45,164 nucleotides of DNA from Bradyrhizobium sp. 132 (GCF_023074185.1 NZ_JADPKY010000029.1:1-45164); one strand, 5' to 3'; positions 17,295 to 25,541 are shown, counted from the first letter of the stretch. Translations and numbers: made by a program. Notes: generated by a model from the sequence alone, not told the origin.

Positions 17295-17640
17295 AACGGA
17301 AGATGGTTCCACGAGAACAACTTGTATTTGTTCCGGCTCTCGGCCCCTTGTGTTGGCAACTCCCGACGCGAGTAAGTCTTCAGGCTATGACCGCGCCTAA
17401 CGCGTCCGGTTGTTGGCAGAAATAGAGAGATCCTGAGCGCCCCAAGTGCTGGCGTGTTTCCGAGTGGCGCGAACCACGCTGAAAGAGGCGGTGGCCTATC
17501 CATTTCGTCACCGCGAAACGAATTAGATGGACTTCAGAACTCAACAGGCGCCCAGTTCCGCCATCGCCGCGTTGCCTTATGGCTCATATCGGCGACTGAG
17601 AGTCCGGTAATGCTCCCGCCCAACGCTTAAAGGAGCGGCT
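17295..17640. other. Divergent intergenic region, no gene recognised
   Basis: This 346-bp gap lies between the exported Cys protein and the 64-residue protein. It contains no convincing open frame with a start signal, no repeat of the families seen elsewhere, and no clear sigma70 promoter. It ends with AAAGGAG, the ribosome site of the next gene. Confidence 0.4.
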
Positions 17641-17835
17641 ATGACCTGGCTTGTCAACAAATCGCCAACACTGCGTGAACGTCTTGCTGATGAACACAAG
17701 CGCATCGAAGCGGCGATGTCTCTTCTCGCACCCGGATTGAAACGCAACAAGCTTTTGGAGAAGCTTCGTCAGCTTGATGTCGCCGCACAAACCAACGAAT
17801 GGCTTTCATCTCCCAACCTGCGCGCACCGCTCTAA
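17641..17835 (+). CDS. Small helical hypothetical protein
   Basis: This 64-residue protein is predicted almost wholly helical: LRERLADEHKRIEAAMSLLA and LKRNKLLEKLRQLDVAAQTN, with a short tail ending SPNLRAPL. It has no membrane segment. ATG 17641 is preceded by AAAGGAG at 6 nt, a strong ribosome site, which supports it as a real gene despite its size. No family or partner is recognised. Confidence 0.7.
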   Translation: MTWLVNKSPTLRERLADEHKRIEAAMSLLAPGLKRNKLLEKLRQLDVAAQTNEWLSSPNLRAPL

Positions 17836-18052
17836 ACATGAACAAGGCCGTTGCAGTTGGCAGCCGGTTTTAGGGCCCTCACCTGAGCCCTCGTCATCCT
17901 GATCCGCGTCGTCGATAGGACATCCCAGGTTGCGCAACGTCTTGGCGCTGACTTGAGAAGTTGAGCCGGGCTCTCCACGATTTTATCCACAAGCGGCAAC
18001 CCGCCTGATTTGCTTCAGCGAGTGAACTTTCACACCGCTCGTCCCGACCTAT

Positions 18053-18208
18053 TTACATCCGGGATTTTGTTAGTTCCTTCCGGGGAAGAGATTCAGCGCC
18101 GCCGGCGATCGTTTCAACGCCCGGCGGCGCTGCATTTACCAGCACCTCCAGCTTGATCTTCAAGGCCTGTTTGCCCTCCATGCGCGCGCGGCGTTCGTCA
18201 TCTTTCAT
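18053..18208 (-). CDS. Very small hypothetical protein
   Basis: This 51-residue protein has a highly charged start (MKDDERRARMEGKQALKIKL) followed by a Pro/Gly/Ala-rich tail ending ELTKSRM. ATG 18208 has GAGGAAC just upstream. It lies 38 bp after the stop of the helix-turn-helix citrate synthase on the same strand, so it may share its transcript. No family is known to me; the case for it rests on the ribosome site and composition. Confidence 0.5.
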   Translation of the reverse strand: MKDDERRARMEGKQALKIKLEVLVNAAPPGVETIAGGAESLPRKELTKSRM

Positions 18209-18246
18209 GGCGTTCCTCGCATCGCTTATGACTGGCACGGCACTCC

Positions 18247-19476
18247 TTAGCTCTTGAACACGGTAGCAGTCCCTCTCCGCCCCGGCGCCGGGCCCACATA
18301 GCGGGCCCGCGGGCGGATCAGCTTGCCGTGCTGCAATTGCTCGCTCGCATGCGCGATCCATCCGACGCTGCGGGCCATTGCGAATAGCGCGAGCTCGCTG
18401 CCTACAGGCAGGCGCAGTGCGTGCACGAGCACCGCGAGCGCGTAGTCGATGTTGACGAGCTCGCCGGTCGCCTCCGCGATGCGCTCCGGCACCTCCTTGG
18501 TGAATTTGCGCGGTGCGCCGGCGCGGGCCAGGGCATTCAGGAGCGACTGCGCGCGCCGATCGCCCCGCTTGTAGACGCCGTGACCGAAGCCGGCAAAGCG
18601 TTCGCCGAGCGCGACGCGTTCGCGGACCATTGGCTCGACGTCACGATCCACCAGCGCCTTGACGAGCTGCGAGGCGAGCACGCCGGCGCCGCCGTGCTTC
18701 GGCCCCTTCAGCGCGGCGAGGCCGGCGATGACGGAGTCATAAAGATTGAGGCCGGTCGAGGCCGCGCAGCGCGCGGTGAAGGTGGACGCGTTCAATTCAT
18801 GCTCGGCGAGCAGAACCAGCGCGCGGCGGATGAGATCAGCCGCGTGCTTGCTGTCGGGCGCCCAGGCCCTGGCGATCTGCTGGTGCAACGGCTCGGCCGA
18901 CGGCTCCGTATTGAGCATGGTCGCGACCAGGAGCCGGACGATGCGCGCACCGACCATCGCACGTCCGTCATGTGCACGGGTGAAGGCGCGGGGATCGGCG
19001 CTCGATGCGAGCGCCAGCACCGCGATGGCGCGATCAATCGGCGCGGCGCGGCGCGCGGCCTGCGCGATCAGGCGCATCTCATCGGATACTGCTGGAAAAT
19101 TGTCAGGTGCAAAGGGATCGACGCCGGAGACGTCCCATAGAAGCGTCGCGGTGTGCTCCAGCGTGTCGTTCTCGGCGAGATCGACGCAATTGACGCCGCG
19201 ATAGATCGCGCCGTCCTCGGTGATGGTGGATATCTCCGTATCCATGACCGGCAAATCGGCGTCGAAGCTGCGCAGGCCGCGCGGCTCGGGCGATGGCACC
19301 CGGCGCTCCTTCAGCGCCCGGACGTCCTCGGCGCGATAGCGATTCTTGCGCGAGTCCGGCGTCGGCTCGGAGCGGACCAGGCCGCGGCTGACATAGGCGT
19401 AGAGCGTGGCCGGCGAGATCGCGAGTTCGGCAGCGGCCTCCCGGGCCGAGAGATAGAGCTCCTCAGAATTTTTCAT
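18247..19476 (-). CDS. Citrate synthase-like protein with N-terminal MerR-type helix-turn-helix
   Basis: This is a 409-residue protein. Residues 8-60 form a MerR/excisionase-like winged helix-turn-helix (LSAREAAAELAISPATLYAY, then VSRGLVRSEPTPDSRKNRY). Residues about 75-395 are a citrate synthase fold. The catalytic set is kept: His261 (GPKHGG), His299 (GFGHGVYK) and Asp344 (NIDYALAVL), plus oxaloacetate-binding His226 (AEHELNAS). The usual Arg after the second His (GHR) is Gly300. So it could still be an enzyme, or a sensor of oxaloacetate or acyl-CoA that controls DNA. There is no ribosome site before ATG 19476; a TATATA -10 seven bases upstream suggests a leaderless mRNA. It is divergent from a second citrate synthase across 78 bp holding two palindromes. 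Confidence 0.88.
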   Translation of the reverse strand: MKNSEELYLSAREAAAELAISPATLYAYVSRGLVRSEPTPDSRKNRYRAEDVRALKERRVPSPEPRGLRSFDADLPVMDTEISTITEDGAIYRGVNCVDLAENDTLEHTATLLWDVSGVDPFAPDNFPAVSDEMRLIAQAARRAAPIDRAIAVLALASSADPRAFTRAHDGRAMVGARIVRLLVATMLNTEPSAEPLHQQIARAWAPDSKHAADLIRRALVLLAEHELNASTFTARCAASTGLNLYDSVIAGLAALKGPKHGGAGVLASQLVKALVDRDVEPMVRERVALGERFAGFGHGVYKRGDRRAQSLLNALARAGAPRKFTKEVPERIAEATGELVNIDYALAVLVHALRLPVGSELALFAMARSVGWIAHASEQLQHGKLIRPRARYVGPAPGRRGTATVFKS

Positions 19477-19477
19477 A

Positions 19478-19512
19478 TTGATTTATATAATCAAGATTGA
19501 TCAATCTGTCGA
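19478..19512. promoter_or_regulatory. Divergent promoter and nested palindromic operator
   Basis: Two palindromes touch: TTGATTTATATAATCAA (19478-19494, arms TTGATT/AATCAA) and AGATTGATCAATCT (19494-19507, perfect). Both are built from TTGAT/ATCAA half-sites. A minus-strand promoter fits exactly: -35 TCGACA (19512-19507), 17-bp spacer, -10 TATATA (19489-19484), then 7 bases to ATG 19476. On the plus strand TATAAT (19486-19491) is a perfect -10 facing the second citrate synthase, with only a weak -35. A protein bound here would block both genes. The obvious candidate is the helix-turn-helix domain of the minus-strand gene; that is inference. Confidence 0.7.
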
Positions 19513-19554
19513 GAGGCCCGACCTTTCGCTGCGTAGCAAAACGGAGATTGGGCC

Positions 19555-20649
19555 ATGAACATCCACCTCACCAAGAGTCAGATCGGGCTGGACGGCGTTC
19601 CCGCGGCTGAGACCGTGCTGAGCCATGTCGACGGCGAGCGCGGCGAGTTGATCATCGCAGGCGAGCATGTCGGCCGACTGGCGAGCCAGTCGAGCTTTGA
19701 GGGTGTTACCGCCCGGCTTTGGAACGGCGCCAGCCAGACCACGCTGAGCGAAGCCAATGTGCGGGCGAACCTGGGTGCCGCACGCGAACGCGCTTTCGCG
19801 CGTTTGGCCGACCTGCTGCCGGCGACAAGCGGCATGGGCATCCTCGACGGGTTTCGCGCGGCGGTCGCGGGACTTCGCGCGGAGCACGGGCTGGAGCACG
19901 AGGCGACCATCGTCGGCGCATTTCCGGTGATCGCAGGTGCGCTGGTCCGGCGCGCCAAAGGTCTCGATCCGGTCGCGCCCGATCCGAGCGTGAGCCACGC
20001 CGCCGATACGCTCCGCATGCTGCACGAGTGCGCACCGGCGACGCGCGAGGTCACGGCGTTAGACGCCTATCTCGTCACGGTCTGCGATCACGGCATGAAT
20101 GCCTCGACCTTCACCGCGCGCGTGGTGGCCTCGACGCAAGCCGATCTGTTCGCCGCCGTCACCGCCGGCTATTGCGCGCTCACCGGCCCGCTGCATGGCG
20201 GCGCGCCGGAGCCGGTGCTGGAAATGCTCGACGCGATCGGTTCGCGCGAGCGCATCCAGACCTGGGTCGATGCGGCGCTGGCACGCGGCGAGCGGATGAT
20301 GGGTTTTGGTCACCGCGTCTATCGCGTGCGCGATCCCCGCGCCGACGTGCTCAAGACCGCGATCGAGGCGCTCGCCTCGGACGGCGCCGGCCTGCCGTTT
20401 GCCGGCGAGGTCGAGGCCTATATCCGTAGCGCGCTGCGCAAGAAGAATCCGGACCGGCCGCTGGAAACCAATGTCGAGTTCTTCACCGCGATCCTGCTCG
20501 ATGCGCTGGCGGTTCCAAGACAGGCTTTTACGCCGATCTTCGCGGTGGCCCGCGCAGCCGGCTGGACCGCCCATGCGCGTGAGCAGCAGCGGACGGGGCG
20601 GTTGATCCGGCCGAGTTCGTCGTATGTGGGGGCGATGCCGAACGAGTAG
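19555..20649 (+). CDS. Citrate synthase (CitA-like or methylcitrate synthase-like)
   Basis: This 364-residue protein is shorter than the hexameric GltA type and close to the dimeric Gram-positive or archaeal kind. Active-site segments are CDHGMNAS (His179), GPLHGG (His214), GFGHRVYRVRDPR (His253 and substrate Arg) and NVEFFTAILL, where the catalytic Asp is Glu308. A Glu here is, as I recall, normal in CitA-type proteins. It would condense oxaloacetate with acetyl-CoA or propionyl-CoA. ATG 19555 has GGAG about 10 nt upstream. It shares its control region with the divergent helix-turn-helix citrate synthase; the two proteins are homologous outside the DNA-binding part and may form mixed oligomers, which is speculation. 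Confidence 0.9.
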   Translation: MNIHLTKSQIGLDGVPAAETVLSHVDGERGELIIAGEHVGRLASQSSFEGVTARLWNGASQTTLSEANVRANLGAARERAFARLADLLPATSGMGILDGFRAAVAGLRAEHGLEHEATIVGAFPVIAGALVRRAKGLDPVAPDPSVSHAADTLRMLHECAPATREVTALDAYLVTVCDHGMNASTFTARVVASTQADLFAAVTAGYCALTGPLHGGAPEPVLEMLDAIGSRERIQTWVDAALARGERMMGFGHRVYRVRDPRADVLKTAIEALASDGAGLPFAGEVEAYIRSALRKKNPDRPLETNVEFFTAILLDALAVPRQAFTPIFAVARAAGWTAHAREQQRTGRLIRPSSSYVGAMPNE

Positions 20650-20730
20650 GGAATGCGTGGCCCGGAGCGGCGAGACGGGTGAGGGTTGTCTCGACATCCT
20701 CATCTCTCTTGCAGTTGAATTCGCCGAGAG

Positions 20731-20806
20731 AAACCCCTCATCGGGCGCTTCGCGCCACCTTCTCCCGTTAGCCACCTTCTCCCGCAAGGGAAGAAGGGAA
20801 GAAGGC
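20731..20806. repeat. Intergenic repeat of the CTTCTCCC...GGGAAGAAGG type
   Basis: A palindromic stretch with repeated CCACCTTCTCCCG and a closing GGGAAGAAGG lies in the tail-to-tail gap between the citrate synthase and J-domain genes. It has the same style as 1472-1510 and 5068-5218 and contains no gene. Confidence 0.6.
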
Positions 20807-20817
20807 GAGTGCGGGGC

Positions 20818-21453
20818 CTACGCCTCGCGCACCACGGTCTTCAGATAATTATACGCCTTGATGATCTCGATCAGTCGATCCTCTGTGGAGCGGTCGCCGC
20901 CGTTGGCATCGGGGTGGTGCTGCTTCACCAGCGACTTGTACTTGGACTTGACGTCGGCGAGCGAAGAGTCGGGGCCGAGGCCCATCACCTGGAGCGCCTT
21001 GCGCTCGGCGTTCATGATCTTGCGCGTCTCGGCCTTGGGCGCGGCCTGCGGGCCGGCGCGCCAGCCGGAGCGGCCGTTGAGCTCCTGGAACATGCTGAAC
21101 GGATCGAAGGCGCCGTCGATCTCGGCCTCCGCGCCTTTCTTGACGCCGCCATTGGCGCCCATCTTCCAGGTCGGACGGTGGCCGGTCAGCGCATCTTTCT
21201 GATAACGCGCGACCGCATCGGCATTCATGCCGGAGAAGAAATTGTAGTTCTGATTGTACTCGCGCACGTGGTTCAGGCAGAAGTGCCAGTATTCACGCTG
21301 GTTGTCGCGACCCTTGGGCGCACGATGGGCGCCCTTGTTCTGACACCCGGTCCATTCGCAGTTGGCCACGGCGTCGCGCGGCTTCACTTCCGGCTGCTTG
21401 CCTTTCGGCTTGACCCGGATGGAGTCGAAGAACTTTGATGAATCGATCGGCAT
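20818..21453 (-). CDS. C-terminal J-domain (DnaJ-like) protein with N-terminal Cys/His cluster
   Basis: This is a 211-residue protein. The J-domain is at the C-terminus (about residues 152-211) with the HPD tripeptide at 180-182 in LVKQHHPDANGGD, so it should stimulate a DnaK-type ATPase. The N-terminal part has C32-x4-C37 ... C59-x2-H62 (NCEWTGCQNKGAHR and HFCLNHVREYN), a possible zinc site. There is no Gly/Phe region or standard DnaJ zinc finger, so this is a class C J-protein. It is divergent from bolA (159-bp gap), a neighbour pair I recall in related genomes, although I cannot check that here. Confidence 0.9.
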   Translation of the reverse strand: MPIDSSKFFDSIRVKPKGKQPEVKPRDAVANCEWTGCQNKGAHRAPKGRDNQREYWHFCLNHVREYNQNYNFFSGMNADAVARYQKDALTGHRPTWKMGANGGVKKGAEAEIDGAFDPFSMFQELNGRSGWRAGPQAAPKAETRKIMNAERKALQVMGLGPDSSLADVKSKYKSLVKQHHPDANGGDRSTEDRLIEIIKAYNYLKTVVREA

Positions 21454-21612
21454 GACTGACTTTGACTACGCAATGCAAAAACCTTCAAGTCTTGACATTG
21501 CAATTAGCTGAAAACACATAGCCAAAGCTCGGCTTCGGCGTTCTCAAGAACGGTCGCCAGAGGCGGCCTGCGCAAATAACGGAGAGCGATCTCGCACCTT
21601 AATGGCACATCC

Positions 21613-21888
21613 ATGGCTATGACAGATACTATCAGCAACAAGTTGCAGGAAGCTTTCACGCCGGAAAGCCTGCAGGTCGTCGACGAGTCACATTTGCATG
21701 AGGGCCACGCCGGCCATCGGCCGAGCGGCGAGACGCACTTCCGCGTTTATATCGTGTCTCAAGCCTTCAAAGGGAAGGGCCGCGTCGATCGTCACCGCAT
21801 GATAAATGCGGCGCTGGCCGCGGAACTCTCCGGCAGCGTGCACGCGCTGGCCATCCACGCGCAGGCGCCGGGGGAAGGCGGGACTTAG
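21613..21888 (+). CDS. bolA: BolA family protein
   Basis: This 91-residue protein has the BolA class II-like fold: an N-terminal helix (TISNKLQEAF), the strand-loop VVDESHLHEGHAGHRP with several His residues, then THFRVYIVSQAFKGKGRVDR and the signature RHRMINAAL. BolA proteins pair with monothiol glutaredoxins to handle [2Fe-2S] clusters, and some bind DNA; the His residues in the loop are cluster-ligand candidates. ATG 21613 and ATG 21619 are both possible starts, with no strong ribosome site for either. Confidence 0.93.
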   Translation: MAMTDTISNKLQEAFTPESLQVVDESHLHEGHAGHRPSGETHFRVYIVSQAFKGKGRVDRHRMINAALAAELSGSVHALAIHAQAPGEGGT

Positions 21889-21920
21889 CTCGCCAATTCG
21901 AGCAGCAGACGGCGCCATTT

Positions 21921-22034
21921 CTCCTCATCCTGAGGAGCGCGCATTTGCGCGTCTCGAAGGATGCAGGCCCCCGCTGCGGCATCCTGGCCTGCATGGTTGG
22001 AGACGCGCCTTGCGGCGCTCCTCACCATGAGGGG
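21921..22034. repeat. Dispersed palindromic repeat, family A-related, copy 3
   Basis: It contains CTCCTCATCCTGAGGAG, GCGCGCATTTGCGCGTCTCGAAGGATG and, at the right, GGAGACGCGCCTTGCGGCGCTCCTCACCATGAGG. It shares the CTCATCCTGAGG and GTCTCGAAGGATG modules with 6301-6432 and 8879-9012 but in another arrangement, so it is a variant of the same element. It lies between the converging bolA and corC-like genes. Confidence 0.75.
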
Positions 22035-22054
22035 GCAACAGGGTCACGCGAATC

Positions 22055-23359
22055 CTAAAACGACGTCCCGGCCCTTCTCGGCTTCGCCTCGTCCACCTCC
22101 GACTCGCGCGGCACCGGTGAAATACGGAGCGCGGTGATGCGGTTGCGTTCGCGGCGGAGGACGCGGAAGCGGAAGCCGTGGAAGGTGAAACTCTGGCCGC
22201 GGTCGGGGATCGAGCGCGCCTCGTGAATGACGAGGCCGGCAACCGTGGTCGCCTCTTCGTCGGGCAGATGCCAGTCCAGGGCGCGGTTGAGGTCGCGGAT
22301 CGGCACCGAGCCGTCGACGACGACCGAGCCGTCCGGCTGGGCGCGCACGCCCGCAACCACGACGTCATGCTCGTCGGAGATGTCGCCGACGATCTCTTCC
22401 AGAATGTCTTCCAGCGTCACAAGACCTTCAACTTCGCCGTACTCGTCGACGACCAGCGCGAAATGGGTCTTGCGGCGGCGGAACGCCTTGAGCTGCTCCG
22501 ACACCGGCCGCATCTCCGGCACGAACCAGGGCGGCAGCGCGATGGTGGAGACGTCGATGCGCGAGGTGTCGCCGTCCGAGGCGCGGATCGCGCGCAACAG
22601 ATCCTTGGCGTGGAGCACGCCGATGATGTTTTCCGACTTCTCGCGCCACAGCGGGATGCGGGTGTATTCGGTCGCCAGCACCTCGCGCACCAGCTCTTCC
22701 GGCGGCAGATCGGCGTTGATCATCATCATCTCGGTACGATGGATCATGACGTCGGAAACCTGAAGCTCGCGCAGATCGAGCAGGCCGCCGAGCATGTCGC
22801 GATCCTGCTTCTCGACCTTGCCCTCGTGATGCAACAGGTCGACCGCGCCGCGCAGGCGTTCGGTCGGCGACAGGATCGCCTGGTGCTCGCCGGCGAGGCC
22901 AAACATGCGCATCAACAGACGCACGATGACTTCCACGATTCTGAGCAGCGGCCCCAGCACGTACATCGTCATCCGCATCGGGCGCGCCACCGCAAGCGCC
23001 ATGCGGTCGGGCGCGTTGATGGCGATGGTCTTCGGCAGCACCTCGGCGAAGATCACCACCAGCACGGTCATCACGCCGGTCGCATAGAGCACGCCGACAT
23101 CGCCGAACCAGGACGTGAAGATGCTGGTGGCAAGGGCGGATGCACTGATATTGGCGATGTTGTTGCCGAGCAGCAGCGCGCCGATCAGGCGCTCGCGCAT
23201 GGCGAGCAGTCGCGAGACCACGTCGGCGTCGCGGTTGCCCTGCTTGGAGAGCCGCAACATGCTGGCGCGCGAGGCGCCGATCAGCGCGGTCTCGCTCGCG
23301 GCAAAGAAGCCCGAGACGAGCAGGCAGAGGACGACGATGGTGAATCCGAGCCAGTCCAT
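22055..23359 (-). CDS. HlyC/CorC-family protein (CNNM domain plus CBS pair)
   Basis: This 434-residue inner-membrane protein has an N-terminal DUF21/CNNM membrane domain with about four hydrophobic segments (IVVLCLLVSGFFAASETALI at the start; VLYATGVMTVLVVIFAEVLP; the ASETALIGASRAS motif). A CBS pair (about residues 205-325, with DVMIHRTEMMMI and IIGVLHAKDLL) and a C-terminal CorC_HlyC FAD-like domain (about 340-420) follow. Relatives are cation-flux proteins, often for Mg2+ or Co2+. It stands 93 bp downstream of aroB on the same strand and may be part of that transcript, as in other alphaproteobacteria. Confidence 0.92.
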   Translation of the reverse strand: MDWLGFTIVVLCLLVSGFFAASETALIGASRASMLRLSKQGNRDADVVSRLLAMRERLIGALLLGNNIANISASALATSIFTSWFGDVGVLYATGVMTVLVVIFAEVLPKTIAINAPDRMALAVARPMRMTMYVLGPLLRIVEVIVRLLMRMFGLAGEHQAILSPTERLRGAVDLLHHEGKVEKQDRDMLGGLLDLRELQVSDVMIHRTEMMMINADLPPEELVREVLATEYTRIPLWREKSENIIGVLHAKDLLRAIRASDGDTSRIDVSTIALPPWFVPEMRPVSEQLKAFRRRKTHFALVVDEYGEVEGLVTLEDILEEIVGDISDEHDVVVAGVRAQPDGSVVVDGSVPIRDLNRALDWHLPDEEATTVAGLVIHEARSIPDRGQSFTFHGFRFRVLRRERNRITALRISPVPRESEVDEAKPRRAGTSF

Positions 23360-23451
23360 GAACCACTCTGGTTTCTTGTTTTGACGCGTTTTCCTGACAC
23401 GAACCGGTACCCACTTCGCTCGAAAACGCTCTCACGCCGTTCAGCCGCGTA

Positions 23452-24600
23452 TCACGCCTTGAGGGCGAGCTTGTCCTTGAGGAAATCGCGCACCGGAGCC
23501 GGCTCGACGTCCTTCGCGATGACGGCGCGCCCCACGGCCTCCAGCAGGATGAAAGTGAGCTTGCCGCGCTCGACCTTCTTGTCCTGTGACATCAGCGCCA
23601 TCAGCGCATCGGCATCGGCAAGCCCTTCCTGCGCGAAGCCCGCGATGTCCTGCAAACGCGTCGGCAGGCCGGCCTCAATCAGATGCCGCTCGACGCGCGC
23701 GGCATCGGCTTCGCCGATCATGCCGAGCCTGGCCGAGAGCTGCGCCGCCAGCGTCATGCCGATCGCAACGCCCTCGCCGTGGAACAGACGATCGGAGAAC
23801 CCAGTCGCCGCTTCCAGCGCGTGACCAAACGTGTGGCCGAGATTGAGCAGCGCGCGCTCGCCGGTCTCGCGTTCGTCGCGCGAGACGACGCCGGCCTTGG
23901 CGCGGCAGGAGGTCGCGATCGCATGCTCGCGCGCCGCGCCGCCCCTGGAGATGTCGGAATGGTTGTTCTCAAGCCAGGTGAAGAAGGCCTCATCGCCGAG
24001 CACGCCGTATTTGGCGACCTCGGCATAGCCGGCGCGGAATTGCCGCGGCGACAGCGTGTCGAGCACGGCGGTGTCGGCGACGACAAGCACCGGCTGGTGA
24101 AAGGCGCCGAGCAGATTCTTGCCCTGCGGCGAGTTGATGCCGGTCTTGCCGCCGACGGAGGAATCGACCTGTGCCAAAAGCGAGGTCGGGACCTGCACGA
24201 AATCGACGCCGCGGCGCAGGATCGCTGCCGCAAAGCCGGCGAGATCGCCGACAACGCCACCGCCAAGCGCGACGACGAGATCGTTGCGCTCGATCTTTGC
24301 GGCGATCAGGGCCTCGCTGACCTTTTCGAGCCCGGCATAGGTTTTCGAGATCTCGCCTTCCTCGACGACGATGCGCGATGTCGGGATGCCGGCGGCTGCG
24401 AGCGAGGCCTCGGCGGGTTCGAGCCAGTATTTTGCGACGGTGCGATCCGTCACGATCGCGGTGCGCACGCCGGGACGTAAACGCGCGACCCGTTCGCCCA
24501 GCGAGGCCAGCACGCCGCGGCCAATGACGATGTCATAGGCGCGATCGCCGAGCGCGACCTCGACGTTGACGGGATCGGAATGTTTCAAAGGCGCGGTCAT
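23452..24600 (-). CDS. aroB: 3-dehydroquinate synthase
   Basis: This 382-residue NAD+- and metal-dependent enzyme closes DAHP to 3-dehydroquinate, the second step of the shikimate pathway. Seen: the nucleotide-binding run ALGGGVVGDLAGFAAAILRR, the QVPTSLLAQVDSSVGGKTGI stretch with substrate Lys, the metal-ligand Glu in YAEVAKYG, and His ligands in LNLGHTFGHALE and LFHGEGVAIGM. ATG 24600 overlaps the aroK stop in ATGA (24597-24600), so the two are translationally coupled. Length is normal for the bacterial enzyme. Confidence 0.97.
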   Translation of the reverse strand: MTAPLKHSDPVNVEVALGDRAYDIVIGRGVLASLGERVARLRPGVRTAIVTDRTVAKYWLEPAEASLAAAGIPTSRIVVEEGEISKTYAGLEKVSEALIAAKIERNDLVVALGGGVVGDLAGFAAAILRRGVDFVQVPTSLLAQVDSSVGGKTGINSPQGKNLLGAFHQPVLVVADTAVLDTLSPRQFRAGYAEVAKYGVLGDEAFFTWLENNHSDISRGGAAREHAIATSCRAKAGVVSRDERETGERALLNLGHTFGHALEAATGFSDRLFHGEGVAIGMTLAAQLSARLGMIGEADAARVERHLIEAGLPTRLQDIAGFAQEGLADADALMALMSQDKKVERGKLTFILLEAVGRAVIAKDVEPAPVRDFLKDKLALKA

Positions 24601-25220
24601 CGTGCGGCACTCGCGACGTCGGCTGGTGGCGGGGACGCCTGTTCGCCGCAGAGATGGGCGCGCAGCGTCTCGATGGTCTCCTCGACGATCTTGTCGTGCG
24701 GCACGTCGCGCGAGGCGATGGTGAGGTCGGCATGGCCGTAGACCGGCTCGCGTTCGATGAGCAGGCGCGTCACGGTTCCTTCGGGGTCGGCGGTCTGGAG
24801 CAGCGGACGGTCGGCGCGCCGGCGCACGCGGCGCATGATGACGTCGGCATCGGCCTTGAGCCAGATCGAGATCGCCTTCGCCGCGATGCGGCCCCGCGTC
24901 TCCTCGCGCATGAAGGCGCCGCCGCCGGTCGCCAGCACGATGGGGCCGCCGTCGAGCAGACGCGCGATCACGCGGGCCTCGCCATCGCGGAAATGCGGCT
25001 CGCCGTGGCGCTCGAAGATTTCCGGTATGGTCATGCCGGCCGCCGCCTCGATCTCGGTGTCGGCATCGACGAAGGGCAGCTTGAGCCGGATCGCCATGCG
25101 GCGGCCGATGGTGGATTTGCCTACCCCCATCATGCCGACGAGCACGATCGAGCGCGCGCCCAGCGCCGACAGGATGTCGGCCTCGGGCGAAGCTTGGATC
25201 GGCAACGCGGCGTCGGACAT
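24597..25220 (-). CDS. aroK: Shikimate kinase
   Basis: This 207-residue P-loop kinase phosphorylates shikimate at the 3-hydroxyl. Walker A is GMMGVGKST (about residues 29-37); the metal and substrate Asp residues are in DADTEIE; shikimate-binding Arg is in GEPHFRDGEARVI; Walker B-like ATGGGAF follows; the lid has RRRADRPLL. N-terminal extension of about 20 residues and an Ala/Pro-rich tail are longer than in E. coli AroK. ATG 25220 is preferred because the frame upstream to 25322 is Arg-rich and not conserved. First gene of the aroK-aroB unit. Confidence 0.96.
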   Translation of the reverse strand: MSDAALPIQASPEADILSALGARSIVLVGMMGVGKSTIGRRMAIRLKLPFVDADTEIEAAAGMTIPEIFERHGEPHFRDGEARVIARLLDGGPIVLATGGGAFMREETRGRIAAKAISIWLKADADVIMRRVRRRADRPLLQTADPEGTVTRLLIEREPVYGHADLTIASRDVPHDKIVEETIETLRAHLCGEQASPPPADVASAAR

Positions 25221-25394
25221 TTGTCTCGCTCGAATGGGTCTCGCTCGAACCGCCGCCAAAGGCGGCATGCTTTGGCCACCTATACGACCCCAAAGGGGGC
25301 CTCGCCAGAGGACTCTTGCCACGAAACGGCGAACATGTTGGATGATTTCATTGGTTAATTCGGCCGCCCGAGACCCTCTCCGAGACCTTGCCCG

Positions 25395-25541
25395 ATGCCC
25401 AGCCTGTTCCGCTTCCTGACGGTCGTCGCCGTGATCGCCGGCATTGTCTATGGCGTGGTCTTCGCGCTGGCGAACTTCGTCAACCCCAAGCCGCGGGAAA
25501 TGACGGTGACGATCCCGGCGGACAAATTTCTCAAGAAATAG
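25395..25541 (+). CDS. Small single-pass membrane protein
   Basis: This 48-residue protein has one membrane helix (FLTVVAVIAGIVYGVVFALA, about residues 7-26) followed by a polar tail, NPKPREMTVTIPADKF, ending LKK. It fits between the divergent aroK promoter region and xerD, whose ATG comes 17 bp after its stop, so it is probably co-transcribed with xerD. I recall short proteins like this next to xerD/aroK in other Bradyrhizobium-type genomes; no function is known. Confidence 0.75.
   Translation: MPSLFRFLTVVAVIAGIVYGVVFALANFVNPKPREMTVTIPADKFLKK

Noticed and set aside
19555..20649. Glu308 in place of catalytic Asp as a sign of a dead enzyme
   Set aside because: As I recall, CitA-type citrate synthases commonly have Glu here, so the change is not evidence of lost activity.
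20650..20817. CRISPR-like repeats in the repeat-rich gene gaps
   Set aside because: The repeats are palindromic, unequal in spacing and made of two to three modules, with no regular spacer pattern and no cas genes.
22178..23824. A 548-codon plus-strand open frame opposite the corC-like and aroB genes
   Set aside because: Composition is His/Arg/Asp-rich with no domain; both minus-strand genes have full family motifs. Long antisense frames are normal at this GC content.
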